Part shown: positions 45,509-54,845 of the stretch, piece by piece
How the letters are laid out: every line of letters begins with the position of its first letter
Numbering within the stretch: the stretch's first letter is position 1
DNA from: Palsa-892 sp035555855
Lineage (GTDB): Bacteria; Pseudomonadota; Alphaproteobacteria; Rhizobiales; Xanthobacteraceae
Reading direction: 5' to 3'
DNA length: 64,000 bases
NCBI GenBank assembly: GCA_035555855.1
Contig: DATMGD010000077.1
Location: 1-64,000, forward strand
Notes under the pieces: model-generated
Told to the model about the DNA's origin: nothing
The model's input: only the letters and a program-made list of their open reading frames with translations
Database searches by the model: none
Position numbers and translations under genes: made by a program

Positions 45509-47959
45509 ATGCGGAACACCAGTACTCGCGCATCCATCGACCTTGCCGACGGCATTGCCGGGGCCATGCGGCGTCGCGCGGCCGAGCTTGGCGGATTGCT
45601 GCTGGTGGCGCTCGCCGGCGCCGGCATGGCGGCGCTCGCCACCTGGTCGGCACTCGATCCGAGTTTCAACTACGCCGTTGAAACCAAGGCGCATAATCTT
45701 TTCGGCCGCCCCGGCGCGATTTTCGCCGACTGCCTGATGCAGGTCTTCGGTCTTGCCGCCGTCGTCTTTATTCTTCCGGTCGCGGTCTGGGGCTGGCGCT
45801 TCATCACGCATCGCTGGCTGAAGCGCATGCGCGTGCGAGTTGCCGCGTGGCTCGCGAGCCCGATTCTTGCCGCGGGCTTTGCCGCCTGCTTCATGCCGAC
45901 CGCAAGCTGGCCGCTCTCCGCCGGGCTCGGCGGCGTTGTCGGCGATCTCCTGCTCAAGTTTCCGCTATGGCTGGCGGGACATTCGCTCTCCGTCCGGCTC
46001 GTGCTGGCGCTGTTCTTCGGCACACTCGCCGCCGCGACGCTCGCCGTCGCATTCGGCTTCGGCTTTCAGACGGAGCGCGAAGCGATCGAGGAAGACGACG
46101 AGGAAGACAGCGACGAGCCTGCCGACGGCTTCTTCAGCCGTATCGTCGTTTCCTTCGGTGCCATCACCCACGCCTTCCTTGGCCTCAAGGCTCGAATTCT
46201 CAATCCGCGCGGCGCCGGCGTCATGGCGCTCTTGCGCGAAATGTTCCGCAACGACGAACCGGCACCGGTTGCGCACGGCTCGCGCAAGGAGCCGATGCTG
46301 CGGCTTGGCCAGTCCGGTACATCCGCCGAAGCGGACGATTACGAAGAAGAAGACGAGGAAGAAGACGAAGAGCCCGCGCCGCGCCGCGCCCGCGCGCCGG
46401 CAGCAGCGCCTGCGCCGAAAAAGCGCCGCTCGCGCGGCCGCTATGACTTTCCGCCGCTCGATCTTCTCGCCGCGCCGCCGAAAGAGCGCGCACCGGCGCT
46501 CTCGCCTGCGGCGCTCGAAGAAAATTCCCGCACGCTGGAAACCGTGCTCGACGACTTCGGCGTCAAGGGCGAGATCGTCAACGCCCGCCCCGGCCCGGTC
46601 GTCACGCTTTACGAGCTTGAGCCTGCGCCCGGCATTAAATCGTCGCGCGTCATCGGTCTTGCCGACGACATCGCCCGCTCGATGAGCGCCGTCTCGGCGC
46701 GCGTTGCCGTCGTCCCCGGCAGGAATGCCATCGGCATCGAACTGCCGAACCCCAAGCGCGAGAAGGTTATTCTGCGCGAGCAGCTCGCTTCGAAGGAATT
46801 CACCAAGGGCACTTCTGCGCTTCCCTTGTGTCTCGGCAAGACGATCGGCGGCGAGCCGGTGATCGCGGATCTCGCGCGCATGCCGCACTTGCTGATCGCC
46901 GGTACCACCGGCTCCGGTAAATCGGTCGCCATCAACACGATGATCCTGTCGCTCCTCTACCATCACCGGCCGGAGGAGTGCCGCTTGATCCTGATCGACC
47001 CGAAGATGCTCGAGCTTTCGGTCTATGACGGCATCCCGCATCTTCTCGCGCCGGTCGTCACCGATCCGAGGAAAGCCATCATCGCGCTCAAGTGGACAGT
47101 GCGCGAGATGGAAGAGCGCTACAAGAAGATGTCGAAGGTCGGCGTGCGCAACATCGACGGCTTCAATGCCCGCGTCGCCGAGGCCCGTGAAAAAGGCGAG
47201 ACGATCACCCGCACGGTGCAGACCGGCTTCGACCGCGAAACCGGCGAAGCGATCTACGAGCATCAGGAGATGGAGCTTGAGCCGCTCCCCTTCATCGTCG
47301 TCGTCGTCGACGAGATGGCCGACCTGATGATGGTCGCCGGCAAGGACATCGAAGGCGCGATCCAGCGCCTCGCCCAGATGGCGCGCGCCGCCGGCATCCA
47401 CCTCGTGATGGCGACGCAGCGGCCTTCCGTGGACGTCATCACCGGCACCATCAAGGCCAACTTCCCGACCCGCATCTCCTTCCAGGTGACGTCGAAGATC
47501 GACAGCCGCACCATTCTGGGCGAGCAGGGCGCCGAGCAGCTGCTCGGCCAGGGCGACATGCTCTACATGGCCGGCGGCGGCCGCATCTCCCGCGTTCACG
47601 GCCCCTTCGTCTCGGACCGCGAGGTCGAGCAGGTCGTCAAACACCTGAAATCGCAGGGCACGCCGGAATATCTCGAAGCCGTCACGGCCGAAGAGGAAGA
47701 AGGCGGCGCCGACGGGGCTGTGTTCGATAAGGGCGATTTCGGCGCCAATGACGACGGCGCCGATCTCTACCGGCAGGCCGTCCAGATCGTGCTCCGCGAC
47801 CGCAAGGCCTCGACCAGCTACATCCAAAGACGGCTATCGATCGGCTACAATCGGGCCGCCACAATCATTGAGCGGATGGAAAAAGAAGGTATCGTGGGAG
47901 CTGCGAATCACGCGGGCAAACGCGAGATTCTCGTCGAAGGCGCGGAAGACCCCTATTGA
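45509..47959 (+). CDS. ftsK: DNA translocase FtsK
   Basis: An 816-residue FtsK, with AAGGGGAAG before the ATG. About four membrane helices lie in residues 20-190. A linker shorter than in E. coli (about 190-330), with acidic EEDDEEDSDE and EEEDEEEDEE runs, follows. The motor domain has FGVKGEIVNARPGPVVTLYE, Walker A GTTGSGKSVAIN (465-476) and VVDEMADLMMV as Walker B. The C-terminal gamma winged helix (YIQRRLSIGYNRAATIIERM) reads KOPS and contacts XerCD. It pumps the chromosome terminus across the septum, and a CtrA-type site lies upstream. Confidence 0.97.
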   Translation: MRNTSTRASIDLADGIAGAMRRRAAELGGLLLVALAGAGMAALATWSALDPSFNYAVETKAHNLFGRPGAIFADCLMQVFGLAAVVFILPVAVWGWRFITHRWLKRMRVRVAAWLASPILAAGFAACFMPTASWPLSAGLGGVVGDLLLKFPLWLAGHSLSVRLVLALFFGTLAAATLAVAFGFGFQTEREAIEEDDEEDSDEPADGFFSRIVVSFGAITHAFLGLKARILNPRGAGVMALLREMFRNDEPAPVAHGSRKEPMLRLGQSGTSAEADDYEEEDEEEDEEPAPRRARAPAAAPAPKKRRSRGRYDFPPLDLLAAPPKERAPALSPAALEENSRTLETVLDDFGVKGEIVNARPGPVVTLYELEPAPGIKSSRVIGLADDIARSMSAVSARVAVVPGRNAIGIELPNPKREKVILREQLASKEFTKGTSALPLCLGKTIGGEPVIADLARMPHLLIAGTTGSGKSVAINTMILSLLYHHRPEECRLILIDPKMLELSVYDGIPHLLAPVVTDPRKAIIALKWTVREMEERYKKMSKVGVRNIDGFNARVAEAREKGETITRTVQTGFDRETGEAIYEHQEMELEPLPFIVVVVDEMADLMMVAGKDIEGAIQRLAQMARAAGIHLVMATQRPSVDVITGTIKANFPTRISFQVTSKIDSRTILGEQGAEQLLGQGDMLYMAGGGRISRVHGPFVSDREVEQVVKHLKSQGTPEYLEAVTAEEEEGGADGAVFDKGDFGANDDGADLYRQAVQIVLRDRKASTSYIQRRLSIGYNRAATIIERMEKEGIVGAANHAGKREILVEGAEDPY

Positions 47960-48001
47960 TCGGCCAGCCTTGAGTCGCCAAATCGCCATAACTGCCCGCT
48001 A

Positions 48002-48050
48002 GGGCGTGGTCCCGAAAAGTGGCAACCGGTTTTCGGACAAGATCACGCCC
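48002..48050. repeat. Dispersed palindromic repeat, copy 2
   Basis: GGGCGTGGTC and GATCACGCCC are terminal inverted arms with one mismatch. The core CCGAAAAGTGGCAACCGG runs on into TTTTCGGACAAG and matches the copy at 25669-25714 except for four bases. It lies between ftsK and lolA and overlaps no gene. Such elements are dispersed across Hyphomicrobiales genomes. Confidence 0.75.
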
Positions 48051-48093
48051 AAACAGAGCGCAAGCCCAAGCCGGTTCCCCGGCTGGAGGAACA

Positions 48094-48744
48094 ATGATTC
48101 GAATGCTGTCCCGTCCCGGCCTTGCCGTTCTCGCCCTCTGCGTGGCGGGCCCTGTTTTGGCTGCGCCGCCGTTCTCTTCCGCGCCGACGACGCGCCGGAC
48201 GTTCGATCGCGACCAGCGCCAGCAGCTCGAGAAGATCAACACCTACTTCAACTCGATCACCAACCTCACCGGCAAGTTCGTGCAGGTCGGCCCCGACGGC
48301 TCGAAGACGCAAGGCGACTTCTACATGTCGAAGCCCGGCAAGGTGCGCTTCGAATATGACGAGCCGAGCCCGATCGAGCTGATCGCCGACGGTGACGCCG
48401 TCGCCGTGCGCGACCGCAAGCTGGCGACGCAGGACATCTACCCGCTGTCGCAGACGCCGCTCCGCTTCCTGCTGTCCGACAAGCTCGACCTCATGAAGGA
48501 CACCAACGTCATCAACGTCTATAGCGACGAGCTGTTCACCACCGTCGTGATCGAGGAAAAGAGCCTGGTCGCCGGCACCAACCGCCTGATGATCATGTTC
48601 GGCGCCAAGGATCATCAGTTGAAGCAGTGGACCGTCACCGATCCGCAGGGCTACGACACCACCGTCGCCGTCTCTCACCTCGATTCCTCGAAGAAGCCCG
48701 ACCCGCGGCTCTTCAAGATCAACTACGAACGCATGCTGCGCTGA
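48094..48744 (+). CDS. lolA: LolA-type outer-membrane lipoprotein carrier
   Basis: 216 residues from the ATG at 48094, with CTGGAGGAA upstream. The signal peptide has core LAVLALCVAG and cleavage after VLA near residue 23. The LolA fold is supported by INTYFNSITNLTGKFVQVG, DFYMSKPGKVRFEYDEPSP and the basic strand VAVRDRKLATQDIYPLSQTP. It carries lipoproteins from the LolCDE complex across the periplasm. The order ftsK-lolA-xth is also found in other proteobacteria. Confidence 0.92.
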   Translation: MIRMLSRPGLAVLALCVAGPVLAAPPFSSAPTTRRTFDRDQRQQLEKINTYFNSITNLTGKFVQVGPDGSKTQGDFYMSKPGKVRFEYDEPSPIELIADGDAVAVRDRKLATQDIYPLSQTPLRFLLSDKLDLMKDTNVINVYSDELFTTVVIEEKSLVAGTNRLMIMFGAKDHQLKQWTVTDPQGYDTTVAVSHLDSSKKPDPRLFKINYERMLR

Positions 48745-48757
48745 CCATCTCCGCCGC

Positions 48758-49576
48758 ATGCGTTTTGTCGTCTCGACCTGGAACATCAACTCCGTCCGCC
48801 TGCGCCTGCCGCTCGTCAAGCGCTTCCTGCAAAAGCACGCGCCTGACGTTTTGTGCTTGCAGGAAACCAAGTGCCCCGACGACAAATTTCCGCGCGGCGA
48901 GTTCGAGAAGATCGGCTATCCGCACGTCGCGATCTACGGCCAGAAGGGCTATCACGGCGTCGCGACGATCTCGCGCCTGCCGATCGAAAGCATGCAGAAG
49001 GAAAACTTCTGCCAGAAGGAAGACTGCCGCCACCTCGCGGTCAATTTCGGCAAGCAGGCCGGATTGAAGAAGCCGCTCGCCATCCATAATTTTTATGTAC
49101 CGGCTGGCGGCGACGAGCCCGATCCCGTCATCAACGTAAAATTCGCGCACAAGCTGTCGTTTCTCGACGAGCTCGCGGCCCACACGATTTCGCGCGATGC
49201 GAAGAATGGCGCACGTTCCATTTTGGTCGGCGACCTCAACGTCGCGCCGCTCGAGCACGACGTCTGGAGTCATAAACAAATGTTGCGTGTCGTCAGCCAC
49301 ACGCCGGTCGAGGTCGAGAAATTCGATCAGTTTCGCGCCGCGGGCGGCTGGATCGATGTGATGCGCTCTTTCGTGCCGCCCGAAGAAAAGCTCTACACTT
49401 GGTGGAGCTATCGCGCCGCCGACTGGGCCGCCGCCGACCGCGGCCGGCGTCTCGATCATGTGCTGGTCAGCCCCGCGCTCGACAAGACCGCGATTGAAAT
49501 GAGCATCCTGAAAAAAGCGCGCGGCTGGACGCAGCCTTCCGACCATGTGCCGGTGACGGTCGCGTTCGATCTTTAA
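48758..49576 (+). CDS. xth: Exodeoxyribonuclease III (AP endonuclease)
   Basis: A 272-residue EEP-fold nuclease. It has STWNINSVRLRL with the metal-binding Asn, LCLQETKCPD with the catalytic Glu, YHGVATISRLP, ILVGDLNVAP with the Asp-Asn pair, and QPSDHVPVTVAFDL with the terminal Asp-His. It cuts DNA at abasic sites and removes 3' blocks in base excision repair. It starts 13 bases after lolA and is convergent with the cyclic-nucleotide-binding gene, 3 bases apart. Confidence 0.96.
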   Translation: MRFVVSTWNINSVRLRLPLVKRFLQKHAPDVLCLQETKCPDDKFPRGEFEKIGYPHVAIYGQKGYHGVATISRLPIESMQKENFCQKEDCRHLAVNFGKQAGLKKPLAIHNFYVPAGGDEPDPVINVKFAHKLSFLDELAAHTISRDAKNGARSILVGDLNVAPLEHDVWSHKQMLRVVSHTPVEVEKFDQFRAAGGWIDVMRSFVPPEEKLYTWWSYRAADWAAADRGRRLDHVLVSPALDKTAIEMSILKKARGWTQPSDHVPVTVAFDL

Positions 49577-49579
49577 AAT

Positions 49580-50053
49580 CTAGCGGTAATCCTCGCCGGC
49601 TTCCTCGAACAGCGGCCGCACGACGTCTAGATCGTTCAGCACGCGCCCGACGCGCGTCGCGACCAGCCGCCGCAGCGCCACCGCCGCCTGCGGCTCGCCC
49701 TCGAGAATGCGCATGAAGACGACGCGCGGGATGCGAAAGACGATCGTCGATTCGGTCGCGATCGCCGTCGAGGGCCGCGTCGTGTCGGTGATCATCGCCG
49801 TTTCGCCGATCAGCATGCCGCGGCGCGCTTTCAGCGGCGCTTCGCCCTTGCGGTCGTTGGCGCCTTGCAGCACCAGCTCGCCGTTCACCACGACATAGCC
49901 GCCGTCGGCCGGCTGGCCTTCCTCGAACAGGATGTCGCCGCGCGAGAGCTTCATCGTCTCGACGCTGATCGCCAAAAGCCGCAGCGCCTCGCGCCCGAGA
50001 AGGTGCAAGGTCGGCACGCGGTCGAGGAAATTGATGTCGTCTTCGAGCGCCAT
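49580..50053 (-). CDS. Cyclic nucleotide-binding domain protein
   Basis: A 157-residue protein made of a single CRP-like cNMP-binding domain, without a DNA-binding helix-turn-helix. It has RGDILFEEGQPADGGYVVVNGELVL, with the beta-roll glycines, MLIGETAMITDTTRPSTAIA for the phosphate-binding cassette and VVFMRILEGEPQAAVAL in the C-helix. It starts 4 bases after the CenR-like regulator gene, so the two are co-transcribed; in Brucella the cenR/otpR gene is likewise followed by such a protein. What it regulates is unknown. Confidence 0.88.
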   Translation of the reverse strand: MALEDDINFLDRVPTLHLLGREALRLLAISVETMKLSRGDILFEEGQPADGGYVVVNGELVLQGANDRKGEAPLKARRGMLIGETAMITDTTRPSTAIATESTIVFRIPRVVFMRILEGEPQAAVALRRLVATRVGRVLNDLDVVRPLFEEAGEDYR

Positions 50054-50057
50054 TCCG

Positions 50058-50744
50058 TCAGGGTACGAGCTTGTAGCCGCCGGCTTCGGTCACGAGGAGC
50101 GCGGCATTCGCCGGATCCTGCTCGATCTTCTGCCGCAGCCGGTAGATGTGGGTTTCCAGCGTGTGCGTCGTCACGCCGGAGTTATAACCCCAGACTTCCT
50201 GCAACAGAACTTCCCGCGACACGGGTTTTTCGCCCGAACGGTAAAGATAGCGCAAAATCGCCGTTTCTTTTTCGGTCAGCCGCACTTTCGAGCCGCGCTC
50301 GTTGACCAGGAGCTTGGTGCCCGGATGAAAGCTGTACGGCCCGATCGGGAACACGGCGTCCTCGCTCGCCTCGTGGCTGCGGAGTTGCGCGCGGATGCGG
50401 GCGAGCAGGACGGCAAAGCGGAACGGCTTGGTCACGTAATCGTTGGCGCCGGCCTCAAGACCCAAAATGGTGTCGGAGTCGGCATCGTGCCCGGTCAGCA
50501 TGATGATCGGCGACTTGAAACCGTTCTTGCGCAACACGCGCACCGCCTCGCGGCCGTCCATGTCCGGCAAGCCGACATCCATGATGACGAGATCGAAGTG
50601 GCCGTTCTTCGCGAGCTGAATCGCGGCCTGCGCATTTTCGGCGGCCTCGGCCTCGAATTCCTCATGCAGCGCAAGCTGCTCGTTCAGCGCGTTACGCAAC
50701 TCGGCGTCGTCATCGACCACTAGGATTTTTCGCGAATTCGCCAT
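50058..50744 (-). CDS. cenR: OmpR-family response regulator, CenR/OtpR-like
   Basis: 228 residues from the ATG ending at 50744, with GCAGGAG upstream. The receiver domain has KILVVDDDAELRNAL, phosphoacceptor Asp56 in VIMDVGLPDMDG and the KPFRFAVLLARIR switch region. The C-terminal winged helix has LTEKETAILRYLYRSG and HTLETHIYRLRQKIE. Sequence and neighbours (cNMP-domain gene, xth) point to CenR/OtpR, an envelope and cell-division regulator in Alphaproteobacteria. The partner kinase is not in the window. The specific name rests on remembered resemblance and synteny. Confidence 0.8.
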   Translation of the reverse strand: MANSRKILVVDDDAELRNALNEQLALHEEFEAEAAENAQAAIQLAKNGHFDLVIMDVGLPDMDGREAVRVLRKNGFKSPIIMLTGHDADSDTILGLEAGANDYVTKPFRFAVLLARIRAQLRSHEASEDAVFPIGPYSFHPGTKLLVNERGSKVRLTEKETAILRYLYRSGEKPVSREVLLQEVWGYNSGVTTHTLETHIYRLRQKIEQDPANAALLVTEAGGYKLVP

Positions 50745-50864
50745 AAGCGCTCCTGCAATCACGACTCTACAACAGGCCAAAGCCCTTCAGGTACTGAAAT
50801 TAGGGGAAATCCCGGCGGACTTTGGACCTAGACCGGTGCGGGACAAGCGGGCAAGAGCAAGGTC

Positions 50865-51392
50865 ATGAATAGAGCGTCTGCGATCATCACGGTTACGCGA
50901 GCCCCCGGTGAACGGGCACGTGGCATTCTTCGTTACGGCGCGAGAAGCCACCGCGTGGCGCTCGGCCGAAGCGGGATCGCTGTGAATAAAACTGAAGGCG
51001 ACGGAACGACGCCCCGCGGGCGCTTCCATCCGCTGCGCATCTGGTGGCGCGCCGACCGCCTGCCGCGGCCGCGCACGCAGCTGCCGCTCCGCCGTATCGG
51101 GCCGGACGACGCCTGGTGCGAAGACCCGAAGGATCGCCGCTATAATCGGCCGTTCCTATTAAACGAAGGTACGGCGGGCGACCGGCTGAAGCGCGACGAT
51201 CATCTCTACGATCTGATCGTCGAGATCGACCACAACACCCGGCCGCGTGTCGCGAAGCGCGGCAGCGCCGTGTTCATTCATCTCGCGCGTGAAGGGCTGA
51301 AACCCACCGCGGGCTGCATCGCCATGCCGCTCGCGGATTTGCAGCGGCTGGTGGCGCGGCTCGATCGGGATTCGGTGATCCGGATTGTCTAG
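50865..51392 (+). CDS. L,D-transpeptidase family protein (YkuD)
   Basis: A 175-residue YkuD-type protein. The catalytic pattern is His139 in VFIHLAREG and Cys151 in KPTAGCIAM. It has no signal peptide or membrane segment, unlike typical periplasmic cross-linkers, although this short form with RYGARSHRVALGRSGI at the start is common in Hyphomicrobiales. It could modify peptidoglycan or a related peptide; the site of action is unresolved. It is divergent from cenR and convergent with yggS. Confidence 0.86.
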   Translation: MNRASAIITVTRAPGERARGILRYGARSHRVALGRSGIAVNKTEGDGTTPRGRFHPLRIWWRADRLPRPRTQLPLRRIGPDDAWCEDPKDRRYNRPFLLNEGTAGDRLKRDDHLYDLIVEIDHNTRPRVAKRGSAVFIHLAREGLKPTAGCIAMPLADLQRLVARLDRDSVIRIV

Positions 51393-51398
51393 CGCAAA

Positions 51399-52109
51399 TT
51401 ATTTCGCGTAATCGCGCTCGCCGAAGATCGCGCTTCCCACCCGCACATGGCTCGCGCCGAAGGCGATTGCGCTCGGATAATCCGCGCTCATGCCCATCGA
51501 GAGTTTCGCAAGACCGTTGCGCGCGGCGATCTTGGCCAGGAGCGCAAAATGCGGCGCCGGCGGCTGGTCGAACGGCGGAATGCACATCAGGCCTTCGATG
51601 CTGAGCCCATACTGTTCGCGGCATGTCAGGATAAAAGCATCGGCGTTTTCCGGCAGTACGCCGGCTTTCTGCGGCTCGCCGCCGGTATTCACTTCGATAA
51701 ACAGTTTCGGCTTGCGGCCCTGCTTCTCGATCTCGGCGGCCAATGCCTCGGCGATCTTCGGCCGGTCCACGGTGTGAATCGCATCGAACAGCGCCACCGC
51801 TTCTTTTGCCTTGTTCGATTGCAGCGGGCCGATGAGATGCAATTCGATACCCGCATAACGCTCGCGCAAGCCCGGCCATTTGGCCTTGGCCTCCTGCACG
51901 CGGTTCTCGCCAAAGACACGCTGCCCGGCTTCCAGCACCGGCACGATGGCCTCGGCCGGGAACGTCTTGCTGACCGCGATCAGCGTCACGTCTTCCGGCT
52001 TGCGCTGGTTGCCGAGCGCCGCCTTGCGAATTTCGCCGCGCACGAAGGCGAGCCGTTCGACGGCATTGCCGGCAGAGTTTGAGGCCGGATTTTCGCTCGC
52101 TGAAACCAT
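51399..52109 (-). CDS. PLP homeostasis protein (YggS/PLPBP family)
   Basis: A 236-residue single-domain alanine-racemase-like barrel. It has LIAVSKTFPAEAI with the PLP lysine (Lys48), VFGENRVQEAKAKW, LHLIGPLQSNKAKEAV, and LSMGMSADYPSAIAFGASHVRVG near the end. Members bind pyridoxal phosphate and keep its pool and amino-acid balance without a known catalytic reaction. It is divergent from leuS, and its start codon overlaps the candidate leuS leader. Confidence 0.94.
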   Translation of the reverse strand: MVSASENPASNSAGNAVERLAFVRGEIRKAALGNQRKPEDVTLIAVSKTFPAEAIVPVLEAGQRVFGENRVQEAKAKWPGLRERYAGIELHLIGPLQSNKAKEAVALFDAIHTVDRPKIAEALAAEIEKQGRKPKLFIEVNTGGEPQKAGVLPENADAFILTCREQYGLSIEGLMCIPPFDQPPAPHFALLAKIAARNGLAKLSMGMSADYPSAIAFGASHVRVGSAIFGERDYAK

Positions 52110-52184
52110 GATTTCCTCTGGCCTTTCGCATAGCCCGGCGGGTTAAAGCCCTCAATGCCAAAGCATTGACCCGGCGGGCCTTTT
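52108..52184 (+). promoter_or_regulatory. Candidate leuS leader: mini-ORF plus terminator-like hairpin
   Basis: ATG at 52108 opens a 12-codon frame ending at TAA (52144-52146), encoding MISSGLSHSPAG. A perfect hairpin follows at once: TCAATGC (52152-52158), CAAA loop, GCATTGA (52163-52169). It can be extended by GCCC/GGGC (52148-52151 with 52176-52179) and is followed by CTTTT. CCCGGCGGG occurs before and after the hairpin, so alternative pairing is possible. No upstream plus-strand gene needs a terminator here. Only one leucine codon is present, so classical attenuation is uncertain. Confidence 0.4.
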
Positions 52185-52217
52185 CGTGTCCTTTCCGGGC
52201 AATCTGCGGTGAAATCA

Positions 52218-54845
52218 ATGAAAAACGAACGCTACAACGCCCGCGAGGCCGAGCCGCGCTGGCAGAAGATTTGGGAAGAACGCGGCATCTACAAGACGTC
52301 GAACGACGACCCGCGCCCGAAATACTACGTCCTCGAGATGTTCCCCTATCCGTCGGGGCGCATCCACATGGGGCACGTCCGCAATTACGCGATGGGCGAC
52401 GTCGTCGCGCGCTACATGCGCGCCAGGGGCCACAACGTCCTGCACCCGATGGGCTGGGACGCCTTCGGCCTTCCCGCCGAGAACGCCGCCGCGCAAAACA
52501 AGATCCATCCGAAGAACTGGACCTACGAAAACATCGCGACGATGAAGAAGCAGCTCAAGTCGATGGGCCTGTCCCTCGACTGGAGCCGCGAGATCGCGAC
52601 CTGCGATCCGGAATATTACCAGCACCAGCAAAAGCTCTTCCTCGACTTCCTCAAGGCAGGTCTCGTCGAGCGCAAGATGTCGAAGGTCAACTGGGATCCG
52701 GTCGATCACACCGTGCTCGCCAACGAACAGGTCATCGACGGCCGCGGCTGGCGCTCGGGCGCGCTCGTCGAGCAGCGCGAACTGACGCAGTGGTTCTTCA
52801 AGATCACCAAATTCTCCGACGATCTTTTGAACGCCATCGACACGCTGGATCGCTGGCCGGAGAAAGTCCGCTTGATGCAGAAGAACTGGATCGGCAAGTC
52901 CGAGGGCTTGCTGATGCGCTTCATGCTTGCCGCGAACAGCGAAAACGCGAGCGAGGTCGAGGTTTTCACGACGCGTCCCGACACGCTGTTCGGCGCTTCG
53001 TTCGTCGCGCTTTCCGCCGATCATCCGCTCGCGACCGAAGCCGCGAAAAAGAATCCCGCGCTCGCCTCTTTTATCGAGGAGTGCAAGCGCACGGGCACCG
53101 CGCAGGAAGCCATCGACAAGGCCGAGAAAAAGGGCGTCGATACGGGCCTGCGCGCCACGCATCCGTTCGATCCGAGCTGGCAGCTGCCGGTTTACGTCGC
53201 CAATTTCGTGCTCTCCGGCTACGGCACCGGCGCCGTGTTCGGCTGCCCCGCGCACGATCAGCGCGATCTCGAATTCGCGCGCAAATATAATTTGCCGGTG
53301 AAGCCTGTCGTCATTCCCGAAGGCGCCGATCCGAAGACCTTCGAGGTCAAGGACGAAGCCTATGTCGAGGACGGCAAGCTCGCCAATTCGCGCTTTCTCG
53401 ACGGCATGACTGTCGAAGCCGCGAAGGAAGAAGTCGCGAAGCGTCTCGAGAGCGAGACGCGCGGCAACCGTCCGGTCGCCAAGCGCAAGGTCCAGTTCCG
53501 CTTGCGCGACTGGGGCGTCTCCCGCCAGCGTTACTGGGGCTGCCCCATCCCGATCATTCACTGCGCCAAATGCGGCGTCGTGCCGGTGCCCGACAAAGAC
53601 TTGCCGGTGAAGCTCCCGGAAGATGTCACCTTCGACAAGCCGGGCAACCCGCTCGATCATCATCCGACCTGGAAGAACGTGAAGTGTCCGTCCTGCGGCG
53701 GCGACGCGCGGCGCGAAACCGACACGATGGATACCTTCGTCGATTCGTCTTGGTACTTCCTGCGCTTCACCGCGCCGGACGCTTCGACACCGACCGATCT
53801 CAAGGCGGTGAAGTACTGGATGCCGGTCGATCAATATATCGGCGGCATCGAGCACGCGATTCTGCATCTTCTTTATTCGCGCTTCTTCACCCGCGCGATG
53901 AAGGAAACCGGCCACGCCAATATCGACGAGCCGTTCAAGGGCCTGTTCACGCAAGGCATGGTCGTCCACGAGACGTACAAGAGGCCCGACGGCAGCTATG
54001 CGTCCCCGGCCGAGATCAAGATTGAGATCGTGGACGGCGAGCGCGTCGTAACCTTTTCTAAAACCGGCGAAAAAATCGACGTCGGCCCCATCGAAAAGAT
54101 GTCCAAATCGAAGCGCAATACGGTGGACCCCGACGACATCCTGTCGAGCTACGGGGCAGACACCGCGCGCTGGTTCATGCTCTCCGATTCGCCGCCCGAC
54201 CGTGACGTCATCTGGACCGAAGAAGGCGTGCAGGGCGCGACGCGCTTCGTGCAGCGCCTGTGGCGGCTGACCAACGAACTTGCCGAGCTTGCCGCGCCTT
54301 CCGGCACCGCCAAGCCCGCGCAATTCTCCGAAGCCGCGCTCAGCGTGCGCAAGCATGCCCATGCCGCGCTCAAGAGCGTCAGCGAGCATATCGAGCGGCT
54401 GCGTTTCAACAGCGCCATCGCTCAGGTGTATCAGGCCACCAATTCGCTGGCCGACGCCGCAAGCAAGGCGAAAGCGGATGGCAAAAAGATCGCCGATGAT
54501 CTCGCCTTCGCCTTCCGCGAGGCCGGCGAAATCCTCGTGCGGCTGGCCGCTCCCATGATGCCGCACCTTGCCGAAGAGTGCTGGGCCGCGCTCGGCCACA
54601 AATCGCTGGCCGCCGAGCAGCCCTGGCCGGTGCTCGAAAACACCCTTCTGGTTGAGGAAACCATTACGCTGCCCGTGCAGGTAAACGGCAAAAAGCGCGC
54701 CGATGTCACGGTTCCGCGCAATGCCGGTAATCCCGAAATTGAGGCCGCCGTGCTTGCGCTCGAGCCGGTCCGGCGCGAGCTTGGAAACCGCCCCCCGAAA
54801 CGTGTTATCATCGTCCCGCAAAGGATCGTGAATGTCGTCGCGTAA
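52218..54845 (+). CDS. leuS: Leucyl-tRNA synthetase
   Basis: About 875 residues from the ATG at 52218, with GGTGA upstream (a GTG 9 bases earlier is also open). It has the HIGH motif as HMGH (50-53) in YPSGRIHMGHVRNYAMGD, the CP1 editing domain in the middle (VFTTRPDTLFGASF, ATHPFDPSWQLPV), and KMSKS at 627-631. It charges tRNA-Leu. It overlaps the lptE gene by 14 bases, giving the conserved unit leuS-lptE-holA. A possible leader lies upstream. Confidence 0.98.
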   Translation: MKNERYNAREAEPRWQKIWEERGIYKTSNDDPRPKYYVLEMFPYPSGRIHMGHVRNYAMGDVVARYMRARGHNVLHPMGWDAFGLPAENAAAQNKIHPKNWTYENIATMKKQLKSMGLSLDWSREIATCDPEYYQHQQKLFLDFLKAGLVERKMSKVNWDPVDHTVLANEQVIDGRGWRSGALVEQRELTQWFFKITKFSDDLLNAIDTLDRWPEKVRLMQKNWIGKSEGLLMRFMLAANSENASEVEVFTTRPDTLFGASFVALSADHPLATEAAKKNPALASFIEECKRTGTAQEAIDKAEKKGVDTGLRATHPFDPSWQLPVYVANFVLSGYGTGAVFGCPAHDQRDLEFARKYNLPVKPVVIPEGADPKTFEVKDEAYVEDGKLANSRFLDGMTVEAAKEEVAKRLESETRGNRPVAKRKVQFRLRDWGVSRQRYWGCPIPIIHCAKCGVVPVPDKDLPVKLPEDVTFDKPGNPLDHHPTWKNVKCPSCGGDARRETDTMDTFVDSSWYFLRFTAPDASTPTDLKAVKYWMPVDQYIGGIEHAILHLLYSRFFTRAMKETGHANIDEPFKGLFTQGMVVHETYKRPDGSYASPAEIKIEIVDGERVVTFSKTGEKIDVGPIEKMSKSKRNTVDPDDILSSYGADTARWFMLSDSPPDRDVIWTEEGVQGATRFVQRLWRLTNELAELAAPSGTAKPAQFSEAALSVRKHAHAALKSVSEHIERLRFNSAIAQVYQATNSLADAASKAKADGKKIADDLAFAFREAGEILVRLAAPMMPHLAEECWAALGHKSLAAEQPWPVLENTLLVEETITLPVQVNGKKRADVTVPRNAGNPEIEAAVLALEPVRRELGNRPPKRVIIVPQRIVNVVA

